The notes: generated by a model not told the origin, from the sequence alone. A stretch of 64,000 nt of DNA from Chryseobacterium gregarium DSM 19109 (GCF_000430845.1 NZ_AUMU01000001.1:1-64000), one strand, 5' to 3'; shown: positions 1-8,792, counted from the stretch's first letter. Numbers and translations: made by a program.

Positions 1-1
1 T

Positions 2-307
2 AAAATTGATAATGGACCTGAGTTTATCAGTAAAGCATTAGACAGATGGGCTTATGAAAAGAAAATAGAACTGGAGTTCTCAAGACCGGGAAAACCTACT
101 GATAATGCATTTATTGAGAGTTTTAACGGATCATTACGCGATGAGTGTCTTAATGTAAATTGGTTTCTCTCCTTAGAAGATGCACAGCAGAAGTTGGATG
201 TCTGGAGAGAAGATTACAACAGCTACAGACCTCATAGTTCGTTAGGAAATTTAACACCAAATGAATTCATCATTAACAGTCAGAAAAATCAAATTTCTCT
301 AATTTAG
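2..307 (+). mobile_element. IS3-family transposase (OrfB), C-terminal end
   Basis: About 101 codons of the integrase core, cut at the left by the window edge. The visible residues NGPEFIS, then KPTDNAFIESFNG with the catalytic-region glutamate, then YRPHSSLGNLTPNEF are the typical rve/IS3 OrfB ending. The reading frame ends in TAG and runs directly into the right terminal repeat of the element, whose edge reads GGGGGGAGGTCA. It is inserted in an Rhs-type toxin gene, whose tail continues on the other side. The rest of the element lies outside the window. Confidence 0.9.
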
Positions 308-394
308 ACTGTTCCATATATCGGGGGGAGGTCAAACAGTCAGAAAAATCAAATTTCTCTAATTTAGACTGTTCCATATATCGGGGGGAGGTCA
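275..394. repeat. Exact 60-bp tandem duplication of the IS3 right end
   Basis: Two perfect head-to-tail 60-bp units (275-334 and 335-394). Each holds the last codons of the transposase, its stop codon and the terminal repeat ending in GGGGGGAGGTCA. Only the second copy touches the Rhs sequence. Replication slippage or an abortive second insertion could explain it, and an assembly artefact is possible. Confidence 0.9.
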
Positions 395-396
395 AA

Positions 397-591
397 GCAA
401 AATCTTTTGTATCTCCTGTTGGAGTTACCTATGGAGGAACTTTTGATCCTAAGTCGACACCTTTAGAAATGATGAATCCATTAAACGTAGGAGCAGGGAC
501 AAGGGGAGTGACTGAGATCAGTGCTGGTACAAAAGGCATAGGAACAGGAATATTTTATAAACGTTCTAAAACTAGTGTATGGGATTTTTAA
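397..591 (+). pseudogene. Tail of an Rhs-type toxin interrupted by the IS3 element
   Basis: An open frame of 64 codons with no start of its own follows the IS end and stops at TAA. It begins AKSFVSPVGVTYGGTFDP and ends YKRSKTSVWDF. The composition and the position, directly in front of two small immunity-like genes, are those of a polymorphic-toxin C-terminus. The upstream part, including the Rhs core, is not in the window and was separated by the insertion. The toxin family is not recognised. Confidence refers to its being the end of an interrupted gene. Confidence 0.6.
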
Positions 592-935
592 AGGATAACA
601 CTATAAAAATTATTTTATTTTGTTTTTGTAGTATATTTTGCTTTTTAATAGTAAGACAATTATTAGATCCTAATTATCCTAAATATAAATATTTTAATCA
701 GCACTGTAATGGAATTGTAATTTCAAATTTCTATGATAAAACTACACATTTTAATATTATTCGATCATCTGATGATAACAAAATTTATTTAGAAGATTTA
801 AAAATTATTTCATTAATTAATTTAGGCGATTCTATAGTAAAAAACAAAAATGTTACATTTTTTACAGTTTACAAAAAAGATAAAAGAAAAGTAATTTATG
901 ATATGTATAATAAACAGATAAAAATTTTGAAATGA
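579..935 (+). CDS. Small membrane-anchored protein, candidate immunity protein
   Basis: A 118-aa protein with one N-terminal membrane segment (about residues 9-26, rich in I, F and C) followed by a lysine-rich extracytoplasmic domain. Its ATG overlaps the last 13 bases of the interrupted toxin frame, the coupling usual between a toxin tail and its immunity gene. The next gene overlaps its stop. No family is recognised, so the immunity role rests on position and membrane anchoring only. The DNA is very AT-rich, as is common for toxin and immunity cassettes. Confidence 0.6.
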   Translation: MGFLKDNTIKIILFCFCSIFCFLIVRQLLDPNYPKYKYFNQHCNGIVISNFYDKTTHFNIIRSSDDNKIYLEDLKIISLINLGDSIVKNKNVTFFTVYKKDKRKVIYDMYNKQIKILK

Positions 936-1336
936 AATATTGTATTGTAATAAGTATAACTTCCTTTTTTTTATTTTTTGGTTGTAAAAGACACGAATTA
1001 AGCCAAGGGGAAATAATTGTAAATACATTTTATAAAAATAAGGAATCTGAAAATTTTAAGGATCTTGATACACTTATGAGTTTTCGATTTTATCAAAATA
1101 CTCCGTATAAAGAATTCATTCATATGCTAAGCACGAAGAACAAAGAGTATGGCAAAATAAATAAAAAGTCTTTAGCAAAATATAAAATAGTTAAATCTAC
1201 AAAATCTACAGATACATTACATTTCGGTTACGAGGTAGATTATATGAATGTCCATACAAAAGAAAGTTTTACTCTAATACAAGAAGACAAAGGTTTTAAA
1301 ATACTCAAATATTATGTTAGCCTAGGAAATGATTAA
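932..1336 (+). CDS. Small lipoprotein downstream of toxin/immunity cassette
   Basis: A 134-aa protein whose N-terminus carries a type II signal sequence with lipobox FFGC (Cys18). The mature part is a small mixed-charge domain containing FYQNTPYKEF and FTLIQEDKGFKILKYY, resembling secreted lipoproteins that accompany Rhs cassettes in Flavobacteriia. The start overlaps the preceding stop (ATGA), so the two are probably co-translated. It may be a second immunity protein or a cassette-borne accessory lipoprotein. No catalytic motif is visible. Confidence 0.6.
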   Translation: MKYCIVISITSFFLFFGCKRHELSQGEIIVNTFYKNKESENFKDLDTLMSFRFYQNTPYKEFIHMLSTKNKEYGKINKKSLAKYKIVKSTKSTDTLHFGYEVDYMNVHTKESFTLIQEDKGFKILKYYVSLGND

Positions 1337-1559
1337 ATTTATCCCCTTTGGCGCGAGCGTTTTGTTTGTGTCCGTAGATAAAAACAAACCCACTGCAAAA
1401 AAGCGGCAGGTTATAACAAAATTTGAAAAGGGTGAGTATTTTAAAAACTATATGGACCATTTGGATAGACAAGTAAAAGAGAAGCTTTTACGTAGGCTAC
1501 GAACAAAGTTCAGTACGGTTAAGCTATTTCAAAAATGGCAGCAGCACAGAAGTTCTTGA
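1329..1559 (+). CDS. Doubtful small basic ORF in cassette junk
   Basis: A 76-codon frame overlapping the end of the lipoprotein gene. The product is strongly basic (KKRQVITKFEKG, KLLRRLRTKF) and matches nothing I know. A short continuation in another frame (EVLEEIDEGDSPIP) just after its stop suggests that this stretch is a decayed gene end rather than an intact gene. Confidence 0.25.
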   Translation: MIKFIPFGASVLFVSVDKNKPTAKKRQVITKFEKGEYFKNYMDHLDRQVKEKLLRRLRTKFSTVKLFQKWQQHRSS

Positions 1560-1625
1560 GGAAATCGACGAAGGAGATTCGCCGATTCCATAAAAAAATA
1601 AAATAAAGAGGCAAAACAATTTTAA

Positions 1626-2558
1626 CCTTTTGGGTTAAAGCATGAAGGCTACAATCCTCTGGCAGGAAACCCTTCGTACCAGTATAAATACAATGGGAAG
1701 GAACTCCAAACGGAAAGCGGAATGTACGATTACGGCGCAAGGTTCTATATGCCGGATATAGGGAGATGGGGCGTAGTTGATCCGCTGGCGGAAGGTTATA
1801 GACGTAATAGCTCATATAATTATGCTGTAAATAACCCTATTCGTTTTATTGATCCTGATGGAAGAGGAATTACAAGTACAGGAGTGAGAGATAATAAAGA
1901 TGGGACTTATACAGTTGTTAATGCCAAAGATGATGAAAACAACGGAATATATTTAGTTGATGAAAATGACAATTATGATATTGACACATCTCATCATATT
2001 GCAAATTCTTTGACCCCTCGTTCATTTATAAATGATAATGACAAACCTGTTCAAGGTGCTATTATTAACCCAGGAAACATGAGCGGTAATGATTTTCTTA
2101 CCAATTTAATGACAAACGAGCCTGGAATTTTGGACTACATGGAAAATGCTACAGGTGGTGAAAAATATGATTTTAAAAAACTGGGTCCTAACGGAGAATT
2201 AAATTATACCAAAAATATGTCTGAAGAAAATGCCCAAAAATATATGTATCGTGGATTATTGTTTTCAGTGGATACAGGAAATAAAACAGATAATGTAAGT
2301 ACAATTGCTTCAGGAAGAGATATCGGGAATTTTGAAGCAGGATATATTGCTGGAAATAGCGGTTATCCATGGGGTATTTCAAGAATTCCTATGGATGCAC
2401 TTGAATCATACCAAAAGGGGACTTTAGCTACTGAAGGACAAACTACTCAGCAAGCACAAAAAGTAGGACACAATGTAGGTTATAAAAAATATAACAATCG
2501 TAGTACTCAACGCGAAATACAAAGATCAAAAAATCCATTTCTTGGTCCTAAATATTAG
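1626..2558 (+). pseudogene. Orphan Rhs tip with toxin-44-like C-terminal domain
   Basis: The frame opens right after a stop codon in the middle of the classical Rhs core: [11 protein letters not shown], then [39 protein letters not shown] and [16 protein letters not shown]. The remaining 210 residues are the toxin part. Its stretch [12 protein letters not shown], then [18 protein letters not shown] and a [14 protein letters not shown] region resembles the polymorphic toxin type 44 family (inference from memory). The large N-terminal Rhs shell is missing. An internal ATG at 1722 could restart translation, but without delivery domains this is probably a displaced alternative tip, a substrate for recombination into a full Rhs gene. 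Confidence 0.7.
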
Positions 2559-2563
2559 TTTTT

Positions 2564-3031
2564 ATGAAAAAAATATTAAAATTTTTCCTTTTTTTGGTCA
2601 TTATTATAGGTGTTCTTTTTATATGGTATGATCAAAGCCGTTCCTTTTTCAAAGCTACCAATGGGGAATATATTACAATGTGGAAAAGATATGGCGGAAC
2701 TTGTTATCTAATACCCGGTAAATATTATGGGATAACAGAACCTGATGATGGTTATATTGAAGCAAGAAATAAAAATGAATATGTAGATTTTTTATGGTTT
2801 AATAATGAATCTAACCATTTGTTATATTACGGAAATACTGAAGATAAAATTTATAATGCAAATAAAGCAGACTTTACGATAAACAATTATTTGGATAACA
2901 AACAAAAAAATGATAGTTTATTTACAGAAAAAAAAGAACATTATTCTCATTATAAAAAAGGAGTTGCCCGATTAAGTATAAATATACTAGAAAGTTATGC
3001 TTCTGATGAAACTGGGAAAACCCAAAGATAA
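2564..3031 (+). CDS. Membrane-anchored candidate immunity protein for the Rhs tip
   Basis: A 155-aa protein with an N-terminal membrane segment (residues 4-22, FFLFLVIIIGVLFIW), then an aromatic-rich domain (WKRYGGTCYLIPGKYYG). It starts five bases after the toxin stop and is followed at once by a strong terminator, so it closes the cassette. The family is not recognised. The pairing with the toxin-44-like tip is positional inference. The anchor suggests protection at the inner membrane or in the periplasm. Confidence 0.6.
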   Translation: MKKILKFFLFLVIIIGVLFIWYDQSRSFFKATNGEYITMWKRYGGTCYLIPGKYYGITEPDDGYIEARNKNEYVDFLWFNNESNHLLYYGNTEDKIYNANKADFTINNYLDNKQKNDSLFTEKKEHYSHYKKGVARLSINILESYASDETGKTQR

Positions 3032-3032
3032 C

Positions 3033-3060
3033 AAAACCACCGCAATAGCGGTGGTTTTTG
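3033..3060 (+). terminator. Rho-independent terminator of the Rhs cassette
   Basis: A perfect 11-bp stem AAAACCACCGC / GCGGTGGTTTT with an AATA loop and a T-run, starting two bases after the immunity stop codon. The A-run on the other side would also allow it to work for the minus strand. Confidence 0.9.
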
Positions 3061-3063
3061 TGT

Positions 3064-3183
3064 TTATAAAGCAGCTACATTTTTATTAAAGAAGTCTTTA
3101 AATTTTTTCTTTGTGATCATTGTTTCTACGATTTTGAAGACGGTTATTTTATCTTCTTCATCTAATTGCTGAATCAGTTGCCC
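3064..3183 (-). pseudogene. Relic of an XRE-family regulator, C-terminus only
   Basis: The minus strand encodes LIQQLDEEDKITVFKI, then a VETMITKKKFKDFFNKN ending and a stop. This is the typical C-terminal helix region of small XRE regulators of Chryseobacterium and relatives. No helix-turn-helix part remains upstream: the homology ends abruptly in a C-run, next to an IS110 relic. Confidence 0.6.
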
Positions 3184-3229
3184 CCCGCTGGTGCATTCTA
3201 TGATAAAAAACAAGAAAAGATTGTTAAAA

Positions 3230-3760
3230 TTATGATGCAAATTTATGGGTATTTACAAATGCTTCTTTTCTTGCGATAACAGCAAAAGCACGGCTTATAA
3301 TCTTGCACTTTACATTATTGATTACCAGGAGGGAATGTTTTCCTTCCTGTTTTTTTTCTTTCATCATAAGTTCTTATCCCAGCATCATGCTTTATAGCTG
3401 AAAGAGCCGAGAGATGAAGGATCGACTTTATTTTTTTATCAGCAAAATGACTCACTCTTCTTTTTCTCTAATCGATGTCCCTGAGGAATATTCAAAAGGT
3501 ACAATTCCACAATAACAGGCGAATTCCCTCCAGTTTGTGAAGCTTAAAAAAACCTTTGGTGGCAAGCAAAAGATAAAGTGAAGTCACTTCTCCAATTCCA
3601 GGAACTGATAGTAATCGCTTCTTTTGTTGCTGTAATTTATCATTGTGATGCATAATTTCACGAATGTTCTATTCTATCTAAAGCCATTCAACAAGATTCA
3701 AGTAGAAAGCAGAGCGCTAATGTGCCAGAAAAGTCATTAGCTTAGCAAGCATCCAAGTTT
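3230..3760 (-). pseudogene. Decayed IS110-family transposase
   Basis: The minus strand shows pieces of a Transposase_20 (IS110) domain in different frames: KRLLSVPGIGEVTSLYLLLA, then KGFFKLHKLEGIRLL, a frame break, then SILHLSALSAIKHDAGIRTY and IISRAFAVIARKEAF before the stop. The PGIG and LSALSA landmarks are diagnostic. Stops and frameshifts make it inactive, and the N-terminal RuvC-like part could not be traced reliably. Confidence 0.75.
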
Positions 3761-4265
3761 TCCTTTGAATTAATGTAAGAAGTTTTTTATTTATCGATGT
3801 AAAGTAAAGGCGAGTGTCACAATCGTGCACTCATACTCTAAAAAGCGATAAGCAAAATATTTATTAAATAGCGACTACGGGCGTGACGCTCGCGGCAGCG
3901 AGGGGTTATTCGGGAAATCGTGATATCCGTAGAAAAGCAGGTAGCTTTGATCATAAAATTAAATAATCCATACAGTGGAATTTAGAAATCAGGCTTACTA
4001 TTTATACCACTGTTATTACTTTTTCTTGCAGAAAAAAGACAGCATAGAAAAGGAGCAGATAAAGGGATTTATTATTGAAAAAAACTTTAAAAATAATAGC
4101 ATGGCCAGTTCAAAATCAATTAACGAATAAACAAATATTCCTGAATATGAATGCATTTATAATAAACCGGGAATGTCACTGAAATAACTGAATAGTATAA
4201 AAATGGAAAAGTAAAGACAATTTCTACATTGGGTACAGCGCCTTATTACTATTTGGATATCAGGA
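3761..4265. other. Non-coding debris
   Basis: No credible reading frame. The stretch holds short AT-rich segments and an island around 3875-3910 with GCGTGACGCTCGCGGCAGCG. I see no terminator or promoter that I would defend. Confidence 0.5.
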
Positions 4266-4493
4266 TTCCATCCTGATGGGAAGATGGAGCATGAAGGAAG
4301 TATCAGTTATATAAACCAAACTAAGTATAGAATCAGTTGGTGGATATTTTATAATAAAAACGGAACCGTAAACTCCAGGGTTGAATTTGATAACGATGGT
4401 AAAGGCAACGAATGGGTTGTACAAAAAAGAGTTGTACAGGCTGAAAAGCAAAAGACTTCTCCTGAAACGGTAAAACTTTTTCATCCAAAATAA
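4266..4493 (+). pseudogene. C-terminal relic resembling a YwqK/MORN-repeat protein
   Basis: The frame reads FHPDGKMEHEGSI, then WWIFYNKNGTVNSRVEFDNDGKG and a basic end. The pattern of aromatic residue, x, NG or DG, K, x, with WWIFYNKNGTV resembling a YYxNGKL repeat, recalls YwqK-type MORN-repeat proteins. The upstream part is lost. A perfect terminator directly follows the stop, so this is the true 3' end of a former gene. Confidence 0.4.
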
Positions 4494-4525
4494 AAACAGC
4501 CTCCCGCTTAGCGGGAGGCTGTTTT
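4493..4525 (+). terminator. Strong rho-independent terminator
   Basis: A perfect 15-bp inverted repeat AAAACAGCCTCCCGC / GCGGGAGGCTGTTTT with loop TTA, starting within the stop codon of the upstream relic. The A-run and T-run on the two sides allow use in both directions. Confidence 0.9.
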
Positions 4526-4588
4526 CCTAAACTTCCTGATCATATCACATTTGATGACCTTATCTGGTAAGAAACGACTCTGGATAGA

Positions 4589-5014
4589 CTACAAGACCCA
4601 GGACCGTTTGAAACAGCACTTATACCGGATAACATTTCCTGATTGCGGAGTGGCCGTCATATTCCGGAAACCCGCCAGGCCGCCCCTGGTCATCAGCACT
4701 TTGCTGTACCCCAGCGCCGGGACATCGCCCGTTACCTGCACCGCTTTGCTGACCGTATGCGATACGGCCAGGTTCACCCGGGATTTCGAACTGCCAGCCG
4801 AACCGAAATACTTCGCCCGGATGGTTTTGAGCGGCTGGAGAAATCCCGTTACCCGCCTGAAATTCACCTGCCGGAGCCGTTGTTTTCCCGGAGCCCTGCG
4901 GCAGCGGCGCTTAGGCGTGGTCAGGATGATGTCCTGTGCGCTCCAGATGGCATCCGCTGCCGTTCCTGCTTTTCCTGAAAATTCTTCCGGGATCCTTTTT
5001 GCGATTCTTGCCAT
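4589..5014 (-). pseudogene. DUF6266-family protein, C-terminally truncated
   Basis: Reading from the internal ATG, the product begins MARIAKRIPEEFSGKAG and continues through ADAIWSAQDIILTTPK, FLQPLKTIRAKYFG, NLAVSHTVSKAVQVTGDVPA and YSKVLMTRGGLAG. These are the landmarks of DUF6266, a Bacteroidota family of about 200 aa with unknown function. Here only about 140 residues remain, the C-terminus being replaced by an unrelated basic tail. The DNA is clearly more GC-rich than its surroundings, suggesting a transferred fragment. The long antisense frames here are shadows. Confidence 0.6.
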
Positions 5015-5416
5015 GGTGTTGCTTTTTTTGGGGTTAACGGAACGAAGGTATAACGGGTTTTTGAATTGGCAATGGCTCCGAAGATTTTTGGCAGCTTGTG
5101 TCCGGTTTTGGCAGGTTTTGGCAGCCAATGACCGGTATCATCCGGCATTTCTTCGGGTCCGCTTCGGGTCTTTTTCGGGTCGGCTTCGGAAAACAGGGGC
5201 TTTTTCCGAAGGATTGTCGAAGAAGACCCGAAGAAGTATCGAAGAAATCCTGTAAAACCAGGTATTTCCGGCAGGTTATTGATATATTGTTATTTTTTTA
5301 TATGTTTATTTGAATATTCCGCAAACGAAGAATTACCTGTTTCCGGATAAGAAGCGGCAGGAATTATTGCTGTATAGATATTTGTATTGTAGCGGATCGT
5401 TGATCATTATATGGCG
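5015..5416. other. Intergenic stretch without a supported gene
   Basis: Open frames on the plus strand show no domain, no plausible start context and skewed composition (repeated TTTTGGCAG and CTTCGGGTC words). I regard them as chance. Confidence 0.5.
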
Positions 5417-5960
5417 CTATCTTAATGCCCGGGTTAACTTCTCCCTCTCCCCACTTCCCGTCGTCGAAAACCTCAGCAAAGGAATTCCGTACTTCTTCAA
5501 AATCCCATTTTTCATTGCCTCCCTTCCGCTTTGCCGGCTTTCCCTTTTATGATACTCATAACCATCCACTTCTATCGCTAACACAGGATTTTTGCCCAGT
5601 TTATTATATATCAGAAAATCAAGATAGGTGGCATGGTGCCTGGCGTAACGTTCTTCTTCCTCAGAAAGTTTGTCAAAATCCCACAGGAGATTTCTTAAAG
5701 GGAAATGCAGGACGACATCGTATTTTTAAAATTCGTCCGGGGATAAAACCTCTTTGATCAGTACATCCATTAAATTCCCGATGTCGAAAAGCGATTTTTT
5801 CTTTTGCTTAGACAGGGGGAGTGCTCTCCGTTTCTGTTCATACCCTTTGTACAGGTAATCAAAAACAGAGCGGAGCTCACTGTTGACGATGGTGAAGTTA
5901 GGGTAATCAATACAGCGGATCTGGCCAGTGAACGATAATCCTGTCTTTTTGGGTATTTAA
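5417..5960 (-). pseudogene. DUF2726 C-terminus of a superfamily I helicase-like protein, frameshifted
   Basis: Minus-strand pieces read NLLWDFDKLSEEEERYARHH, then YLDFLIYNKLGKNPVLAIEVDG, GILKKYGIPLLRFSTTGSGE and a stop. The AIEVDG and PLLRxxTxGSGE motifs are those of DUF2726, a restriction-endonuclease-like domain at the end of large AAA/SF1 helicases. At least one stop and one frame break interrupt it. The ATPase part is absent here, but a Walker-A relic of such a helicase lies near 23300. Confidence 0.7.
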
Positions 5961-6252
5961 ATGACGGAAAAACAGGACAGCTGAAACTCCGGCGGAATAA
6001 ATCTCGAGGTTCCGGGCAGTATCCAGGAATTGAAAATAGGGAATTCAGAAGATAATTCAGTAAAACGGTTAATTTTCACCTTTTAATGATATAAATAATT
6101 TAAATCATTAAATAGGGATTTATAGTATTTATTTAACTGATTTTAAATTAATTGCTGTTAATGAGTGTTTTAGCTATGAATTAATTCTAATTACAGTGAT
6201 TTAAAAATGTTGTTTTTTTTGATTTTAAATCTATTTTATTTGAAATAATGTA

Positions 6253-6260
6253 TATATTTG
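6253..6260 (+). promoter_or_regulatory. Flavobacterial -7 element TATATTTG for the RiPP locus
   Basis: TATATTTG matches the Bacteroidota -7 consensus TAnnTTTG, about 80 bases upstream of the precursor start, after a 200-bp AT-rich spacer. No clear TTG at the expected distance was found, so only the -7 part is claimed. Confidence 0.5.
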
Positions 6261-6295
6261 AACCGTTGTTTATAAACTAACATTTACAGGAGAAT

Positions 6296-6321
6296 CCCGA
6301 AAATCCTTTAAAGAGTAGGGG
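6296..6321 (+). promoter_or_regulatory. Conserved leader motif, copy 1
   Basis: CCCGAAAATCCTTTAAAGAG followed by TAGGGG lies in the untranslated leader of the precursor gene. Near-identical copies occur at 10821-10845 (before another leader-peptide start) and 39570-39593 (beside an integrase relic). The CCC and GGG edges could pair. Confidence 0.5.
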
Positions 6322-6340
6322 AAATTAATATCTATTTTAC

Positions 6341-6583
6341 ATGAAAAATTTAGAAAAATTGGATACTTTCCAATTAAGCAATGAGCAGTTACAAAATGTT
6401 AAAGGTGGCGATGAATCGGGTAAATTACCTGGTGGTGGAAAGACTACAGGAGCCGGTCAATACACAATCCCTAACTGGCCTTCACAAGGAGTAACCACTT
6501 GTGTTGATTATACAGCTGATGCATGGGATGGTTTTAATGCTGGAACAATGGTTCATACCGGAGAAACTTATACTCAATACTAA
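6341..6583 (+). CDS. Double-glycine leader precursor peptide of a grasp-with-spasm RiPP
   Basis: An 80-aa peptide. The leader MKNLEKLDTFQLSNEQLQNV is followed by KGG, the classical cleavage site. The core is DESGKLPGGGKTTGAG, then YTIPNWPSQG, then TTCVDYTADAWDGFNAG and a T/Y-rich end, with one cysteine. The immediate neighbours encode ATP-grasp and SPASM maturases, so this is their likely substrate. Macrocyclic ester or amide links to core Thr, Ser, Asp or Glu residues would be expected from the ATP-grasp family (inference). No GG-peptidase or C39 exporter is present in the window. Confidence 0.8.
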   Translation: MKNLEKLDTFQLSNEQLQNVKGGDESGKLPGGGKTTGAGQYTIPNWPSQGVTTCVDYTADAWDGFNAGTMVHTGETYTQY

Positions 6584-6593
6584 AAAATAAGAC

Positions 6594-6625
6594 AATTAAG
6601 AGAAGTATTTATGCTTCTCTTAATT
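6594..6625 (+). terminator. Hairpin between precursor and downstream genes
   Basis: A perfect 12-bp inverted repeat AATTAAGAGAAG / CTTCTCTTAATT with an 8-base loop, just after the precursor stop. It probably terminates part of the transcripts, so that the peptide is made in excess over the enzymes, which are read through. Confidence 0.75.
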
Positions 6626-6636
6626 AATATACCTAT

Positions 6637-7710
6637 ATGAAAAAATTACTTCTTTTAATCTATTTTTCTTGCGCATACTTTTCAGCGCAAACCATTGAAC
6701 TTCAAAATAAAGAATTGATTTCTTATTATGAAATCATCAACAGAGCAGAAATTGATATTGTTAACAATAATTTTACAGATGCCAATAACCTGTATAAGCA
6801 GGCCTTTGCAATTATTGAGCAACCGCAGGGGAAAGACATTTATAATTCCCTTCAGGCAGCTTTAAAAGCCGGTGATGAGAATAATGCCTATAATCAGTAT
6901 TTTACGCTGAAGTGCATGGGATACCCTTTTGAGAAAGAATATTTTTCCAATCATTTTAAGAGTAAAAAGCTCCCCAAAAAACAATGTAATATCACGATTG
7001 ACCAGTCTTACAAAAAAACACTCGATTCATTGCATGATATAGATCAGAAATTTAGAAACTTATCGCATGGTGATTATAAAAAATATCAAAAGGAAATAAC
7101 GCAGGGTGACAGCATTGCATCAGTAAACTTATTGAGACTGATTCAGAAAAAAGGATTTCCCAATGAATATAATATTGGTATTGAGGATAAAGCAGATCTT
7201 TCTTTACATAAGTTTTACTTTATTATCTGGCATCAATTAGCAACGAATAACCTAAGCAGCCAGAAAGTGAATTTTTCGGAAGAGCTCAATAAAGCTTTAA
7301 ACGTTGGAAAGATAAGTCCTCAAAGTGCTGCATTTCTTTATGATCTGAATAATGGCTCTGCCAGTTTTTCATCTATGCATTTTAATATTTTAGAATTTCT
7401 TACCCCTAACGGATCAAAAGAGCTGTTCTACGATCAGGTGCAGAACAAAACTGCTAAAAGTGAATGTTGTTATGTACACGAATGGTTTTTTCCTGAAAAA
7501 AGAAGTGATGTTGCTATAGATACAGTAACTAAGCTCAATAAATCAAGAAAGCAAATTGGTCTGTCTGATCTTGATTCCGAACTGGTAAAGCTTAAATTTA
7601 TATTAAATAATAATGAATACATATTTGGGAATATAGGATTGAAAAAAGAAGCATTGGAAAATATTAACCAAGTTGAATATGTGAAGAAATATTTAATCAA
7701 ATTACCATGA
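6637..7710 (+). CDS. Secreted TPR-like protein of the RiPP locus
   Basis: A 357-aa protein with a signal peptide (MKKLLLLIYFSCAYFSAQT) and an N-terminal helical repeat region (EIDIVNNNFTDANNLYKQAFAI resembles one TPR hairpin). The C-terminal part holds a CCYVHEWFFPEKR segment and NKSRKQIGLSDLDSELVKLK. The lipoprotein at 11006 has a similar ending (NKNRKGIGMPALNHSKK), so both may belong to one locus-specific family. Its stop overlaps the maturase start, indicating translational coupling. It may help with peptide export or handling at the envelope; this is inference from position. Confidence 0.65.
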   Translation: MKKLLLLIYFSCAYFSAQTIELQNKELISYYEIINRAEIDIVNNNFTDANNLYKQAFAIIEQPQGKDIYNSLQAALKAGDENNAYNQYFTLKCMGYPFEKEYFSNHFKSKKLPKKQCNITIDQSYKKTLDSLHDIDQKFRNLSHGDYKKYQKEITQGDSIASVNLLRLIQKKGFPNEYNIGIEDKADLSLHKFYFIIWHQLATNNLSSQKVNFSEELNKALNVGKISPQSAAFLYDLNNGSASFSSMHFNILEFLTPNGSKELFYDQVQNKTAKSECCYVHEWFFPEKRSDVAIDTVTKLNKSRKQIGLSDLDSELVKLKFILNNNEYIFGNIGLKKEALENINQVEYVKKYLIKLP

Positions 7711-8633
7711 TCCTTATTATCAGTGCGGAAAATGATCCTATGACAAATGAGATCTGCTCATGGCTTACCTTCCGGGGAAAAGATTTTGTAAGAATCAATG
7801 AAAGCCGGTGTATGACCGATTTTTACTTTGATTTCAACAGCCATACATTTCATTTTATCATCAATCATGAACAGTGTTACAGCCTGGATGATATTGCTTC
7901 TGTTTTCTACCGGGACGGCAGTATAACATTCAGGGATTTTCCCACTGAAGCTGATCCGAGGATCAGGCAGTTTTATCATTCAGAACTCAATTCGGTTACC
8001 GATTTTATATATTACTATTTGGATAAATATTGCGCCAGGCTTTTTGGGAACCTGGCCACACCCAGGGTAAATAAATTAGAGGTTTTGCATACCGCGCAGG
8101 CTTTGGGGTTTAAAATCCCCGGGACCTATATCTTTTCCAACCCTGAAAACCTGGATCAGCTGAAACAAAAGGCAGGAAGCTTTATTACCAAGTCCATCTC
8201 TGAAATGATGCCTGTCTTTCATGAAAACGGCCTTTACCTGAATTATACCAGGGAAATCTCTATTGATGAAATCATCAGTAAAAATCATGCACTTATTCCC
8301 TCTTTGCTTCAGGATAAAATTGATGCCGAATATGAGATCAGGGTCTTTTTCTTTGAAAAAAAGATATGGGCGATTGCCGTGTTCTCTTTCAGTGGCCAGG
8401 TCGATCTCCGGAATGAAACTTCTAAAAAGTATATTCCGTATGAAATACCAAGGGACCTATGCGAAAATATATTGGCTCTTGCCCAGGTCTTAGGGCTAAA
8501 ATGCGGCACCATCGATTTACTGAAGTCCGGCAGCGACCTGTATTTTCTCGAAATCAATCCGCTGGGACAATTTCAGGAGGTCAACTACCGGGGGAATTAT
8601 AAAATCGATCAATATATAGCAGAACTGTTATGA
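7707..8633 (+). CDS. gwsG: Grasp-with-spasm ATP-grasp peptide maturase
   Basis: A 308-aa ATP-grasp enzyme. Visible landmarks are an N-terminal sensor-like domain (MILIISAENDPMTNEIC), FGNLATPRVNKLEVLHTAQ with GFKIPGTYIFS (start of the ATP-grasp fold), the phosphate-binding lysine in FITKSISE, YEIRVFFFEKKIWAIAVFS, and the metal-binding FLEINPLGQFQEVN. These match peptide-ligating ATP-grasp enzymes that activate side-chain carboxylates to form macrocycles. It overlaps the upstream gene by four bases and the next small gene starts within its stop. It acts in the cytoplasm on the leader-bearing precursor. Confidence 0.85.
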   Translation: MILIISAENDPMTNEICSWLTFRGKDFVRINESRCMTDFYFDFNSHTFHFIINHEQCYSLDDIASVFYRDGSITFRDFPTEADPRIRQFYHSELNSVTDFIYYYLDKYCARLFGNLATPRVNKLEVLHTAQALGFKIPGTYIFSNPENLDQLKQKAGSFITKSISEMMPVFHENGLYLNYTREISIDEIISKNHALIPSLLQDKIDAEYEIRVFFFEKKIWAIAVFSFSGQVDLRNETSKKYIPYEIPRDLCENILALAQVLGLKCGTIDLLKSGSDLYFLEINPLGQFQEVNYRGNYKIDQYIAELL

Positions 8634-8788
8634 AAGAAAAACTGAATCTGGCAGGTACAGAATACTGCCTGCAGGCCTGGGTGAAGTGCAATGCCGTATC
8701 CCCGGTAAAATTTGTCAGCAATGAAAAGGTTAAGAGCAGCAGGGTCCTGATTACAAGAGCACCGAAAACATATTCAACCTTATTCTGA
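8630..8788 (+). CDS. 52-aa protein between the two RiPP maturases
   Basis: A short frame whose ATG overlaps the stop of the ATP-grasp gene (ATGA) and which ends five bases before the SPASM gene. The product begins MKEKLNLAGTEYCLQAW and contains two cysteines, VKCNAVSPVKFVSN and a basic end. Perfect coupling on both sides argues for a real gene. It matches no family I know. It is too short for a normal leader-binding RRE domain, but could be a small maturation factor, a second substrate, or a gene remnant. Confidence 0.55.
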   Translation: MKEKLNLAGTEYCLQAWVKCNAVSPVKFVSNEKVKSSRVLITRAPKTYSTLF

Positions 8789-8792
8789 TCCT

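Noticed and set aside
4551..5255. Long plus-strand frame in GC-rich sequence
   Set aside because: It is antisense to the DUF6266 relic, has low-complexity Arg/Phe-rich composition and no domain, and is a shadow of the minus-strand gene.
6594..6625. Hairpin considered as a riboswitch
   Set aside because: A simple perfect inverted repeat without a conserved ligand-binding core; partial terminator is the simpler reading.
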